Below are positions 49,001 to 61,800 of a stretch of 64,000 bases of DNA, one piece after another. The translations under genes and the position numbers were made by a program. Under the pieces are notes generated by a model, which was not told the origin of the DNA, did not search any database, and worked only from the letters and a program-made list of their open reading frames with translations. Position 1 is the first letter of the stretch. Each line of letters opens with the position of its first letter. The stretch comes from Xestospongia bergquistia (Eukaryota > Porifera > Demospongiae > Haplosclerida > Petrosiidae): contig OZ014411.1 of NCBI GenBank assembly GCA_963965975.1, forward strand, positions 12,354,501 to 12,418,500, read 5' to 3'.

Positions 49001-50313
49001 CATCTCTCACATTATATTGTTCAAATACTACTGTACAAGTATACAATGTGGATAAAGTACAATATGATAATTGTCAGTCACTTACTGGTTCTAATATCCA
49101 AATTGGTATGTAGTCAATTTATTATAATACAAATGAAGTAATCATTCCTTTAAACAGGTCACTGTGCAAATACTCCACTATCATTAAATGTTCAGAGTGT
49201 ATCTATACCAGGATCTGTAAGTTATCAAATCGGAGAGACTTACTATTATGCAAGTAAGTTAATATATAAACTAATATTGTTATTTATAATATTATTATTA
49301 TACTTTAGTATATGATAGCAATAAAGGAACAGGTCCTTGTGAAGCTGGCTACAAGTTTATGATAAATATTTATGATCCTGATGGTAAGTGCTTCTATTAA
49401 CATGAACTATACATATTGCATGTAATTTATATAACATTATAGTGACTTTCTTTCTATTTATACAGCAATAATATCCACTACACCAATCCCAGAACCATCA
49501 TCAACTACTTTAATTGAACCTTCCTCCTCTACACTAATAATTGAGACAACAACATTTAGTAACAACAGATTAACTACCCAACTACCTCCTCTTAGACCAA
49601 CTACTACTAGTACTGATAAACCTACAGAGCCACCTAAACCAATAGAAAAGCCTACAGAACCTACAGAGTCACCTAAAGATAATCCTTGTACAGATCCGAG
49701 GGTTAATTTATCAAGTATGATACACTGTCATAAAATATATACCATATATTACTGACTATTACTAGATGATTAAATTATATGATTCAATAATTTTTATTCC
49801 TAAGCACATGGTAACCAATGAATTTTTATTGTGACTGCTACAAAAATGAATGGACCTAATAGAATATCAAAGTTCATCTAGGCTAGCTTGCTTTTTCTAT
49901 GGTCCATACCATATGAAGTATCTTATTCCTACTAATATATATGTACTTGTTTATATAGTAGTATGCTATGGGCATAAATAATTTTCACCTCACATAGTCT
50001 CATATAACACATTATTACTTGAAGCTTTAATATGTGTTATAAAAGGAACAAACTGAATGACAACAATAACACACACAACACTAATTGCTATAATATTAAT
50101 CTAAGGGGCTCTCAAGTTCTAATCATATATACAAGTACAATGTGGAATGTTATTATTATTTTCTTCTTATTAGTTGTAGGTCCTATTGAGACAATACTTC
50201 CTACATTATATGGTGTTAGATGTGGAGCACAGACACTAAAAATATCAACAATGTTATTTATATGTACTGCTTTAGCTGTAATGTTGATATTACCATTAAG
50301 AAGACTTCTATAA
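46037..50313 (+). CDS. Ephrin-like cell-surface protein, copy C (complete)
   Basis: Six exons join in phase to 273 codons with the stop: 46037-46167, 48978-49105, 49158-49253, 49309-49383, 49466-49714 and 50174-50313. Exon 1 gives a signal peptide (MAYLYLQRLVAVFLLVTSS). Residues about 26-143 form the ephrin-like domain, with cysteines near 58, 76, 89 and 129 and the ephrin-type segments YNVDKVQYDNC and GETYYY. Residues about 144-226 are a Thr/Pro stalk. The C terminus is hydrophobic (ISTMLFICTALAVMLILPL) and ends LRRLL, so a GPI anchor or a membrane segment with almost no tail is likely. The domain is some 20 residues shorter than vertebrate ephrins. Exon 1 lies 2.8 kb upstream; its link to exon 2 rests on phase and the signal-peptide logic. 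Confidence 0.72.
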
Positions 50314-52185
50314 CAACATTTATATATCATTAAGTAATTATATTAATATAATATTATCATATTATTGTAATGTGTGACAGGTTTTGTATAATTTTTTATG
50401 TTTATGTGTGTAATTATTTTTTAGTCTTATAATATTGAAATGTCAATCACTTTATTATTTTTCCTTTGTGTTTTTTATTATATTGTCTATTATAAACATG
50501 CATATATTTCACTTTAACATGTTAATGTTTTATATGGATATTGTATGTATGTATTATTGTTTAATAGTCTATCTTGTCATGAAATTTATCAAAAGACAAT
50601 CACAAAGATACTTTATATGATGGATGCACACTAATAAAAACCACTAGTAGTAACCTAGGTTGACTAGCTAAAGGTTATTATCACTGCACTCCACTCCTCT
50701 GATAAACATCTTTTCCTAATATAGAAAACTTATTTCTTCAATGTACATGTTATGTCAATTTGACCACTTATTTTTTGTGATAAGATTGGAACTGTAGTGT
50801 GCATCCCTGTCTTTATACTGTTACTGGATACGATAATACCGCAGTGAACAAACATCTCAATTCTGTCTTTTAGGGAAATATTCCAATTACATTGTAGAGA
50901 TTGTAAATGATACACAATCACGATCGTGTCAAAAATTTAATTAGTTAAATTAAAATAAGACAATCATGTCAAAAATTTAAGTAGTCAAATAAAAATAAGA
51001 CAATGATGTTAAGTAGTCTAATTAAAATAAGCCAATCCACTTCTTTAAACTAACAAGATCATATTGATTGCTGATATAAGCTGTCCACCTTGTAGTTGTA
51101 TTTTCATTAGAGTATGCACATAAAATATTATAATATTTTTTAAATTGTTATTGATATTTTAAATTTCATGATGACTAGTTTTTTCTATAATCTTATATTG
51201 TTGACATTTCTGAATATAATTATATATTAATGGCTTTTATTTGCTACATGGATGCATTAAATAGACGTTATCTACTTATAAATGGTCACAGTCTGTGTCT
51301 TACTAAAATTACTAGATGATATAGTACTGCACACTTACTACTGTATGACACTACAAGAATTTATGTTTTATAATGAACTAAGTTCAAATATTCTATTGTA
51401 TCCGTAGTAGATCCTGCTTCATAATAGAATTACTACTACTATTGAAGTAAAACAGCTCATAGCCAGTCACTTCTGATACATGTACAGGTGACCAGGAGAG
51501 TTATATGATGAATTAGTCATGTAGTAGTCAAAACAGTTGGATTACCAGCAACTAAAGAAAATCTACATACAGTTATGGATATTCAGTAAAGATGAGGTAT
51601 TACTGTTTGTGGCATTTGGACCACTTTGTCCAGGAAAAGGGTCACTATTTACTCTGGTACACTAGTCAGCCTGTCTTGCTCTAGCTCAATATTGTTTTAT
51701 CTTGTGTAGCAAATTCTTGTCCATTCACTACCACTTACAAGAGACAGGTCATTATAGCATTGATCAGTGACTGAATGTATGTAATAATATTTTCTACAGC
51801 TATGCAGATTCTTCCATGTATTTCTTTTGGTCTTCTCCACAAGAGATCCTAATCTTCCATTTTTTCACTTTTACTTTTAATGTCTCTGATGAAGCATTTA
51901 CTGTAGTCACTTCTATAAATGAAAATCATTTGTTTACTATTGTATATACTCTTACCTTTGTAACTTTATTTTCCAGTTCTTCTAACCAGTGCAGTCTGAC
52001 TTGAATACCTCTTGAAGAATATTGGATGTGGTGTATATATTTTAATAGTTACTAGTAAAAATAGATACCATCAGGATAATATCACAGTCCAATGTAGAAC
52101 CGTTGTTAGAGCTCTGATACAACCATGGAATCAACACAGTACTATTACTATTCTGATCAATATTATAAAATGTCCAACATATACC
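47128..52185. repeat. Segmental duplication, copy C
   Basis: Matches copy B (36729-39767) over its left part and copy A (1-3855) over its right part. It includes exons 2-6 of the ephrin-like gene, its 3' flank and the unidentified minus-strand candidate exons at 51820-52190. Similarity to copy A ends near 52185. Confidence 0.9.
47231..47470. repeat. Perfect 120-bp tandem duplication
   Basis: 47231-47350 and 47351-47470 start with AATTTATTCACATATAG and appear identical throughout. Copy B has only one such unit, so this duplication arose after copies B and C separated, or it is an assembly artefact. Confidence 0.9.
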
Positions 52186-52189
52186 ATTG

Positions 52190-52925
52190 ATCACAGGGAA
52201 AATTTTCACTTTACAAAGTTAGGAAAATGGATGGTTTACACTAGTTGTAGTATTTCCACTTGTTAAAAATTACCAATTAATGTAATAGTGTTGTATCTTT
52301 GATGGTATTTTATCACTCTTTACTAGAATCAATGTAGAAAATAGCTTGTTTTTCAGATGATTGTTTTTATATTGGTTATTAACTTACACTAATCCAATGA
52401 CTCTATTATTGTTAAAGTAATGTGAACTATACATTATAGTTTTAACATTGTATTTATAATATTAATTTACAATCCCCAATCCATCAATCATGCAATCTAT
52501 CAATTAGATCATTGTTGTAAAAGTGATCGTTTATTATTCATTTTTTTGAAGAACAAGCATAATATTATTACATACACACTCATAGTTTGTTAACATCCTA
52601 AAAATGATAAAAGTGATTTGACTGCAAATAATGTTTATACATTACAATAGGTCATTATAACAAACAATTGAAAAAGGACAAAAAAGAGTATAATCAAAAC
52701 AAGCAAAAGTGTTTGTAGAGATCAAAACATATCAATAGAAATAAGTAGAAGGTTTCTGAAATATTAAAGGTATATTTAAAAATGGTAGAGCATTCCTTTA
52801 ACAGATAGTGGTAGCTATTGTAGCACACACATATAATTATTAGAAGCTATAAAAAGAAAAAAAATAAGTCTACAATTCTAATACCCACTCTACCTATATA
52901 ATACAATAATTTATAAAAAGCAACA
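52190..52925. other. Spacer, nothing recognised
   Basis: AT-rich DNA between the end of segmental copy C and the possible last exon of the TRAF-Roc-COR gene. No coding or structured signal was recognised. Confidence 0.5.
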
Positions 52926-53955
52926 CTAACTTTCTTTATCCTGTTCAATCATTCCTTGACTTGCAAAATTAGCAATAGACAGGTCATTTTCACCTCTTTG
53001 CTTTATCATAGAATGACTCTCATCTTCTAAAGCAATGCAAAAATTTAAATATAAATATTATGACAACACTATTAGCTTCCCAATCAATTTTAATGTAATT
53101 TTACATAAGTAAGCACCTCTAGCCATGTACTAAGTTGTCTTATGATTCTCAATCCTTAAAATTTAACATACCATTTTCTGCCATGTATGAAGATACTATA
53201 ATATAATCTTCCATTAATGTAGTTTGATCTGTAAGGATAGAATTATAGAGAATATTACATAATTTGATGATATAGCAATGTACTAAGAAAGTGACAGAAC
53301 ACTGAGAACATATAACTTTTCTTGTGAAACATATTTGATAACCAACTTCTTCAGGTGTAAATCCATTTCATGTAACTAGGGATACTAGACACTAACCAAG
53401 AGTAGTCACTCATAGACTCATCCTTATCTACATATAAAATGAGGATCTGGCTATAATAAGACATTCTGCCTGAACCTATGACATGGCAATCTGAAAGTTA
53501 GGATAGCCAATCACAACAACTTCAGAGCAACAAACACAAAGTAAGCAACCTCAAGTCGGATTAAATATGTCTGCTTATGTCAGCAAAATCTTCAGATTTG
53601 CAGGTTTCATCAAGGCTATTATGAACAATTTAACCAGTTAATAGACAGAGGGATTCAACTCTAACTTTGGTATAAAGTGTAGCATGCAAATATCAGTCAA
53701 TTGCTTTGTTATTCCACTAAGTTGTGCTAATTATAGATTTGTCAAATTTCTTTGCTCACAAGACCAGGTGTTGGATTTATATAGTAATCAAGAAAGTTAC
53801 TTTGTATGTTAAGTATCATGTAAAATGTCAATTGCATTTATGATAAAATATCATATTAGGTAGTTTGCTCTACTAAGTCATGATCTTACAGGCTGTATAC
53901 ATATTAGCTCCTAATACCAACATACCAGTGCTTGATGATAGAATAGATCTGCTGT
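52926..53955 (-). CDS. Candidate alternative C-terminal exons of the TRAF-Roc-COR-Death gene
   Basis: Three small exons, 53926-53955, 53172-53228 and 52926-53026, join in phase to one another. They also join to an internal donor (AGCC-GTAAGC at 54416) three codons before the Death-domain stop. They would replace the last residues with about 62 acidic/Ser-rich residues (including DQTTLMEDYIIVSS and GENDLSIANFASQGM) ending in TAG. The acceptor of the first exon (CCAAG) has a poor pyrimidine tract. They could instead belong to a separate small gene. Confidence 0.4.
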
Positions 53956-54404
53956 CTTGGCTTACTGGTATACAAGTACACATGTGTCCTAATTGTATAT
54001 ATAGAAGAAAAATGTGAGACATGAGGTAACGCAATTGTCAAGCAAATTAATATTGAAATTAAGTGCTTTGTTCAGTTTGACTGAAAATACTACTTGCAAA
54101 CAAGAAACTACTGACAAGGTATTGCCCGGAAGTTTTAATTTTTAAATATTAATTTTAATTTAAAAAATTATGCATGTGGTTACAACAGAAATCTATAATG
54201 ACTTTCATTAAAAACTTTAAAGACCTCATTAAAATATAAAGATTAGAGCACACTTTTAAATAATGAAGCATATTAGCCTAGCAAAAATTGACATCACCTA
54301 TATATTTATGATTTCATTAGCTTCATTTTGTCTTAAAAAGTATTATAAAAGAACTAAAACATCAGTCAGTAAACATTTTTCTATGAAGCCTTTCTGAAAT
54401 TATG

Positions 54405-57400
54405 TTAGAGCTTACGGCTTTCTTGGTTTAAGTACTGGTATATCTTCTTAGCCAGGGAATGGTTCTGAAGACCTGGTCCCTTGATGACATCTATAACTGT
54501 CTCCCATGTTACAGAAGTAGCTTGGCCATCAGGAGTATGTTGACCATCTAATTCTATCCATTTCTGGATGACGTGCTCAAGTTTTATTTGATTAGACACA
54601 AGGGATTGAGACAATCCATCAAGATAATTAGAACTCAATCTAAAACCATTACCGATTTCACGCCATTTTGCATCAATAGAAACCAGTTGTTCTAAAACGT
54701 CATGTTTTGTGGGTGTTTCAACTATTTAATTTAGAGAAAGGATTAGATTATGACAAGCACCATACTTTAACTTACAATATTTAGGAAAGTTCACAGTGAA
54801 GCTATTTCTTCCTGCTACATGTTCTTGGTTACTACCTATAACTATAATAAGAAAACGTTTATTACATATATTGTTATTTTATTACATAAATTGTTTGTAC
54901 TCTAATTAAAAACATTAAATTTTGCTTATTAGTCTTATAATCTTTGTGTTGGCTATAACTACATGTCTCCATATCAATCTGTCTAATCAAGTAGCTCTCA
55001 ATGTCATGGAATTTACGTGGTTATTAATGTTCGGCCTACATTTAAGGTAATGCAGGAAGTATTTGGGCTTGTGGCTATAATTAGTGTATATGATATACAA
55101 ATACTATGAATAGTAAGATGTTATGCTAAATATCCTAATTTATATGTCTTAAGTCATCATCTTAAGACAAAATATTAAGAAGCCTTAAAACCTGTAACTA
55201 TTATTAGCCATGTGCCTTCTAAACACTAGAATGTGAGTCTAACCAGTGCTAACATTTATCACCATGAATGTAATTCTACTTACAATGTTGAGCAGCTATG
55301 AATATTTTTAGTGGAGTGGCATTAATGTACGAACACAGTAATTGGAATATTAATAACATGTAAAATAAAAACTTACCATTAAACCAACAGCTTTGACTGG
55401 CTCTTAAATCTTCACATAGGTGAGTTTCGTATGAGCAATTGATTTTATGTTTCTTTTCATTGATGATAACAGGATGTAAAGGATAAGGACCTTTTTCATG
55501 TGGTAGCTGACAGAGTACTTTCACATCAACTTCCAATTCAGATGGATTATAAGCTAGTAAGTCAGCACAGCTTGATATAGCTTCTAAAATAGCAGCTTTT
55601 AAGGCATGGCAATTGTTTCTGTCACCCCAAAAATGTACTTCAATCCATTCAAATTCTTCAATTAATAAAACACGAGCACAAAGGTCTTTAGAGAAGAGAT
55701 CAATTGCATGTCGTAACTGTTCTACTTTTCCATTAATAATAAATTTTGGATATTCTCCTCTGTTTAGTAAAGCAACAACCACTGACAGAAATAAGCCCTA
55801 GAGAGAAATGATAATAACAACATTGATTTACAGTTTCATCATACCTGTGGTACCACTCCACATTTAAATTGAAGAATCATTGGTTCAATATCACTAGTGG
55901 GCAAGTCTTTTTTTATCTTCTCTTTCACTGGTAAGACAACTGGAATGAAATAACTTGTTGATGAAATAGGTGCAACAATGCGTAGATAGATTAGTAACTT
56001 TAAGAACTCTTTCTTTGTGAAGAGTGGAGGAGCAAAAGACATAGTTGTAGCAGCTTTCCCTAAAGATGAATCTTCTAAAATCAGTTCATCAGACAACAAA
56101 TCTTCACAAGTTAGTGTTGCCAATTCATCCAACAAAGAATCTTCAAATATTCCTTTTTCTCGTAGTTGACTTTGAATACCAGGAGGTAGGTAACACTTAA
56201 CAAATGAAATACTTATTAAAGCTGAAAGCATGTCAAGAAGATATTGAGGATTAGTGAATATGACTTGATGTAGTACTTGAGGAAAATAAAGGACTAAAGA
56301 CAAAGAATCCAAGTACTTTAAACTTTCTGTGACATCATAATTTTCCATACCCAATATTTTACCAGTATAGTAACACTCATCTAAAGAGACTATTCCCTTT
56401 TGAGATGAGACCTGATCTTTCATCATAATCTCAAATACAAACCATCGTATAGGCACTTGTACCTCTATTTTCTTCATCCTATTCACAATACTTTTCCTTA
56501 GCTTTGAGGAAAGTTTCTCACGTTCTTCTCCATCGCATATATTGTTGACAGGATGAATCACTTCATCTGAAATTTCATTAAAAAAAACTAAGTGTTCACG
56601 AAATTCTTTTAACTCAGATACGAGTTGCACATTTTTGTCTTGAATAGGCTCCATCTTCGACTCCTCAGAATAATACAGGTCAGAACATGTACCAATAATG
56701 AAGATCAAAGATTTAGCAGCTGCATTGGTAGATTTCAAAGACACAATGGAACGGACAAAATATTTGATAAGTTGCAAGTTTGTCATACAAAGTTCACTAT
56801 TAGAATTACTGAATGGGTTGCCTTTCAGAGAGTAGAGAAATGGAGGCTTATCTGATAGCTTGTCTGTCAGTTTTATTGCAATAATATAAGCAGTATTAGA
56901 ACGAATAAAAGCTCTGGACACATCAGTAAAATGTGGTTGACCACCACTATCAAGAAGATATATCCATGTTGACTTGTAGAGCTCTCCAGACACTTCTCCT
57001 TTGTCCAGTTCCTTTAGAATTTTTTCTGAACAAAGCATAGGGTTAGGTTGTAACTCAGATGACTTCTTCTGAACTGAAAGTTTGCTTGTTAATTGTGTAG
57101 AGCTGGGCAAATCTTGTACCATGCTGCCATGAATTGATGTAAAAAGACCTTCGGTAATAACTGGTGCTTCCTTGTTCAGTCTATTCATAGCACCTGCTAT
57201 CATATTTGATAGTCTCTCTGTTGTGACCTTCTCCCATATTGTCCCCTTGTCTTGTCCAATCATCCTTTCCACAGCTTGAACTGGACGGCTAGCTATACCA
57301 GTACTGTGGTGTTGTAAAACTGGAGGCCAATTAAAAAGAAGGGATTTGAAAGAGGTTTTTCCTACTCCAGGTGGCCCCATTAAAATCAATTTTATTATGA

Positions 57401-58541
57401 CAAGGAGGACAAATCCTTCTTTGAGGCTTCGAGTAAGTATCTCTTGCGAGGAGTCTACAATACAAAAAAATATTGTTAAGCTATTGACAATAATAGAACA
57501 TACATTATACAAGAGTGTATTACCTGGTATAGTTAACCAGATTGTAAATATAGACAATGTAATCGTATGATTGTTTCATGGAGCAATTTTAAAAAGCAAT
57601 ATTAAGGTTTATTAACATAGAAGACAGAGTATTTGTCATGTTAAGATTTTAACAAAGTCATACTAGTTAGTTTCATGATAAACTAAATTTGCTTGTTGTG
57701 GTGTACAGTATAGTTTCATTTGAAGTCTCATATGGCCAGACATACAGGAAATGGATCTGGACTCTGGCTCTCTCTACAGTTGGCCATATTTTGTAAAAGA
57801 CTAGAGGTTTTAACAGAGGCTATTTGCATCTTGAAAAGTACACATTTTGATTTAAAGTGCTTGCAATAAGAGTTAATTAAATTCATTGGTTACAATGCGT
57901 GTGGGAATGCCTGCATGGTTACAATAAACAAGTTGATCTTGTTTGTCCCTTTAATATATGCTTTGCTAAAGATCAGTATGTATTACAGTAATATTAGGGT
58001 GTACTAGATGTATGTAGGAATTTCAATCCACATTAAAATAATCTTCATCTTACAATGACATGTCATTAAATGTTCTCCTAGTCTTTCCAGTACACCAGAC
58101 CACTGACAACCATGTTTACAGTTTAGACATTTGACTGAGAGACGACTGATCTCCTTACAAACTGCTCTATCTGGACGGTACTGAAAAAGAGAAATAACAA
58201 TAAAATAATAATTCTCTCTCTGGATTAAAAAATTGTCTTACAGGTGGCCCATATTCATTGGTTAGTTCCTCTCCACATTGACGCATTGGACAAGTTGGTT
58301 TAGGACTACATGAGGATGACCAAATGAGTCATTAATAACACTAATTACTATAATATTACTTTTTCTCAAATAACTTTTCAGCACATTCTCGACATAACCT
58401 ATGTCCACATACCAGCAATTGGACAGCATCGCGTAGAATATACTCACATTTCGAACATTGGAGGCAGCTCAATATTTCTTTGTCATTTTCTCTAAAGATA
58501 CAGGAATCCAGTGGAATAGCGGGTTGTCTTAGCAAGGACAT
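54405..58541 (-). CDS. TRAF-type RING–zinc finger–Roc GTPase–COR–Death domain protein
   Basis: Seven exons sum to exactly 927 codons with the stop: 58360-58541, 58242-58305, 58054-58180, 55845-57454, 55377-55797, 54776-54835 and 54405-54721. Residues 1-75 hold a RING (CLQCSKCEYILRDAV, CGHRLCRECAEKL, CPMRQC). Residues about 95-124 are a TRAF-type finger (CLNCKHGCQWSGVLERLGEH, then TC). Roc has P-loop GPPGVGKTS (about 151-159) and DSGGQ (about 293). COR has FTNPQYLLDML. A Death domain ends the protein (WREIGNGFRLSSNYLDGL, then VIQKWIEL). The join from the finger exon (donor T-GTAAGA) to the Roc exon is inferred: phase fits, and no ATG-bearing exon was found in front of Roc. If it is wrong, these are two adjacent genes. 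RING suggests ubiquitin-ligase activity. Confidence 0.65.
55845..57454 (-). CDS. Roc-COR exon of the TRAF-type gene
   Basis: Clearly homologous to 10932-12733, with the same start phase after TTGTAG. The insert between P-loop and DSGGQ is about 135 residues, shorter than in the ankyrin gene. The longer open reading to 57557 uses a TTG and runs through an intron. An in-frame TGA precedes it with no acceptor, so that extension is rejected. Confidence 0.85.
58054..58541 (-). CDS. TRAF-like RING and zinc-finger exons
   Basis: ATG at 58541-58539 opens MSLLRQPAIPLDSCIF, followed by the RING. The exon ends AAAAA-GTAATA at 58360. Exon 58242-58305 completes the RING. Exon 58054-58180 holds the TRAF finger and ends at a strong GTAAGA donor. 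Read through, the last exon stops 14 codons later (IPTYI-stop), which would make a short RING-finger-only protein. Neighbouring gene PHF10-like ends 267 bp upstream on the same strand. Confidence 0.8.
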
Positions 58542-58807
58542 GATCTATATAGTATCCGTCAAGAACAAAATTTTGCTATGTCATCATTAAAATTTGTTCA
58601 ATTCGATCAATTAGGACTGATACGGTATGAATCCAATTTCTGATTGGTGATGCAGCCGAACACATCCGTGAATAGCTTGATAATCAATATTATGTTGTGA
58701 ATGTATTGATAGATATAAGATATTTCTACTAATTAGTATACATAAACTAATATTATTTTATAAGAGCCAAGTTTGTACTATAGAGATTGAAGTTATGTAA
58801 TGTAAGT

Positions 58808-61800
58808 TTATAAAATGTCATCTAAAGTGATACTGTTGTCATATTCTCTTACTATTTCTGTCTCTAGGGAGTCATCTGACATGTTCATGCTATTTTCTGG
58901 TGAAGGCAACCTGCTATATGCATCAGATAAATATATTTATATAAAGTAGATATGGGCGTGGTGTATAGCCATGCTATAGCGAAGAAAAACAGAGAGAATG
59001 AAACACTAACACAAACACCTTTGATCAGAAAAATATTGAAGTGATACCTCCAAAGTGGTTATTCAGATTACTTTGATGAATTACATAACACATAAATATC
59101 AGTATTGAACAGACAGTTAAATTAAAGATCATTTCAGGTCTATTTTCTATTGGCTAGTGACTACTACATCACGAACAACAATGAGACCTTAAAATGTATA
59201 AAGTAAAGTACCATTAATTATCAGTCATTTGACTCCTTGTTTGATGTGGGTGGGTTTTCTGGTACTCAGCAATATAAAATTATTTGTTCATTGCAGATCT
59301 ATTGTGTACACTACATTAATAATTCTTTAACAATGTAAACATTTTTGTAATTCAATTAGAATGCATTAACAAATGGATGACCACTCATTTAATGTGAAGA
59401 TATGATAAAGGTGAACGCAATAGACATGGAGTAAGTTGTTTCTTAAAATGTTTGCTTCACAACATTTCTTACATATTTCATAGCATAATACTGTGATAAT
59501 ATACAATGTATATGTAATGATCAGCTTTTTACTTTAATAATTATAATATAACAATCTATAATTTGATTAGGATGATGAAGATGGAAATAAAACAGCTGTT
59601 TTTAATGGTAATTGTTTTAAGTCACTAGATGAATACCTACAGACACATTAGTACATTATATTATTTATAATACTAGGACTTTACCTAGGAACTATGTCAC
59701 AATGTTGTCCTGGTATTACAGCTACAGGATATTTAGATCTGTGTTGAGGTTTTTGAGGTATTATTACTGGACGAGGAACTTGTTGAATCTAAAAACAACA
59801 ATATAATTATATATTAATTTATAGTGCACAGTTAACAACTTTAAAAGCAATAAAACAGGAAAATATTAATAAATTAACTTAGCATCTTAGTTAATAAAGT
59901 AAGAGATGGTCAACATATTATATCAGTACAATATTAATATGAACCAGTGTCTATGAGTAAAATGGATAAGAGAGATGCTCTTTTCCAAGACATAACAGTG
60001 CTATTTTAACGAAAAACACACATGCTTTCTCAACCATTAGTTACATAAAGTCCACGTTACATTTAAAGTACAAGGTTCAAGAGTTGTGAGTTTTATTATT
60101 AACTTTACTTTCTTACAAGCCTATAGGAATATTTCAAAATATGCTTTGATCATCAATACTGCTCAATTCATAGAGTATTATCACCTACAGTATATTGTCA
60201 TTAAATATGTAGGTGTATCATATAACATAATAACAACTATAATAGTATATTTAATATATAGATATAACAATATAAATATCTGTACTTTATTGTACATGTA
60301 TAACTAACCATAGTCTGTTGATCACAATAACTTTGATGATTTCTTCTTTTCAAACTATGACAGTATGAATTATACAAAACTGTCTCATTTACCATCACTT
60401 TTAATTGTTCAGCAGCATTATCACAATCACGAGTGACCTTAGAACAAAAGATAATTAGACAACTAGAATTAACTAGACAAGAATGCATTACTTACCTGAC
60501 TTTCTGCTAAGGTCTTCATGTCTGCCAATGTGTTATCTACAGCTTGTTGGAATTGTCTTTCAGACTGAGCTTCAACATATTCCTACAAGTAAAGTCATAA
60601 ATTCGAACTACCTTATTAATGTATTCAAAATATGATGTAATGTCAAAGAACAACAAACAATTGTTTGTGAAACGTTATCAATTTTTTGTCTACATATAAT
60701 GTAATGAGTAATAAAATGAACTGAAACAATCAATGCAGTCAACAACATTCCAAAGTTTACTCCAAGGTTCTCAGAAAATTTAAAAGGGTACTTAGTGGGA
60801 GAGGGGGGATCAATCATAAATGTAATAGCGTTTGAGATCATACACTAGTCCAAGGACTCTGTGGTACACGCCATAGGCCCCAGTAAGCAATCTTCAAATT
60901 CTAGGGAGATGCCAGGGTCATCCCCCTCTGCTTGAAACCCTGCTCAGGATTGTCAATCATAATTATCATTTAATAAAGAGTGAAAACTTAAACATCAAAA
61001 TATAGTCTAAAATATTTGTCATTTGATAATGATAAGTCCAGTAATTAGAACTGACCTTATATTTGTCTGAAAACTCTTCAAACATCAACTCAAGAACTTC
61101 ATCACTAACCAGAGCTACCAGACCTAATATTAACATCACATATAATGACAGTCAATATAGTTAAAATGAAATTATAATTTATTATTCAAACATCCGAAAG
61201 TGACTTTTTCATAATGTACTAATGTACTAATGTGAAATTAAATACTCTAATTAAAGGACAAACACGTCACTATAATAATAACGTATACATGTTCAAAGAA
61301 ATTGTAAGTCCTATAACATGTAAATTTAGACATTTAATCACCTTTAAAATTAAATTGTACCTAATTAAAAGGGACTGACCCATATTACACTGTGTCTCTG
61401 TAACAGCTTCAATATCTAAGAGATACTTTTTCTCCTGAAAATCCAATGGACGCCTCTCTAAATCTACAAGAGAGCACATAAATATTATAAATATTAGAAC
61501 TTTATACCAATAACATCAATAATATTAAACATTGTCTTGTATTCCATTCACACAATACAACAATGACCTCATATCTTGTTTACATGTATTTACCTGGGTA
61601 GCGTCTTTGCATGCCTCGAATATCAAGAAACTCAGCTACTTGTTCTTGTAACATGTACCAACGACTGTCATTGCTATTAACAGGCCATTCATACTCAAAT
61701 AACCTGAATAATAATATTATACAATGAAATGTTGACATAATATATTAAATTATAAAATACAAAGAACATACTTTGATGCAGGAAAGGTCACTTTACTTTG

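Noticed and set aside
57455-57557. Start of the second Roc-COR open frame at 57557
   Set aside because: It begins with TTG, has an in-frame stop upstream and no acceptor between, so it is intron sequence before the TTGTAG acceptor at 57455.
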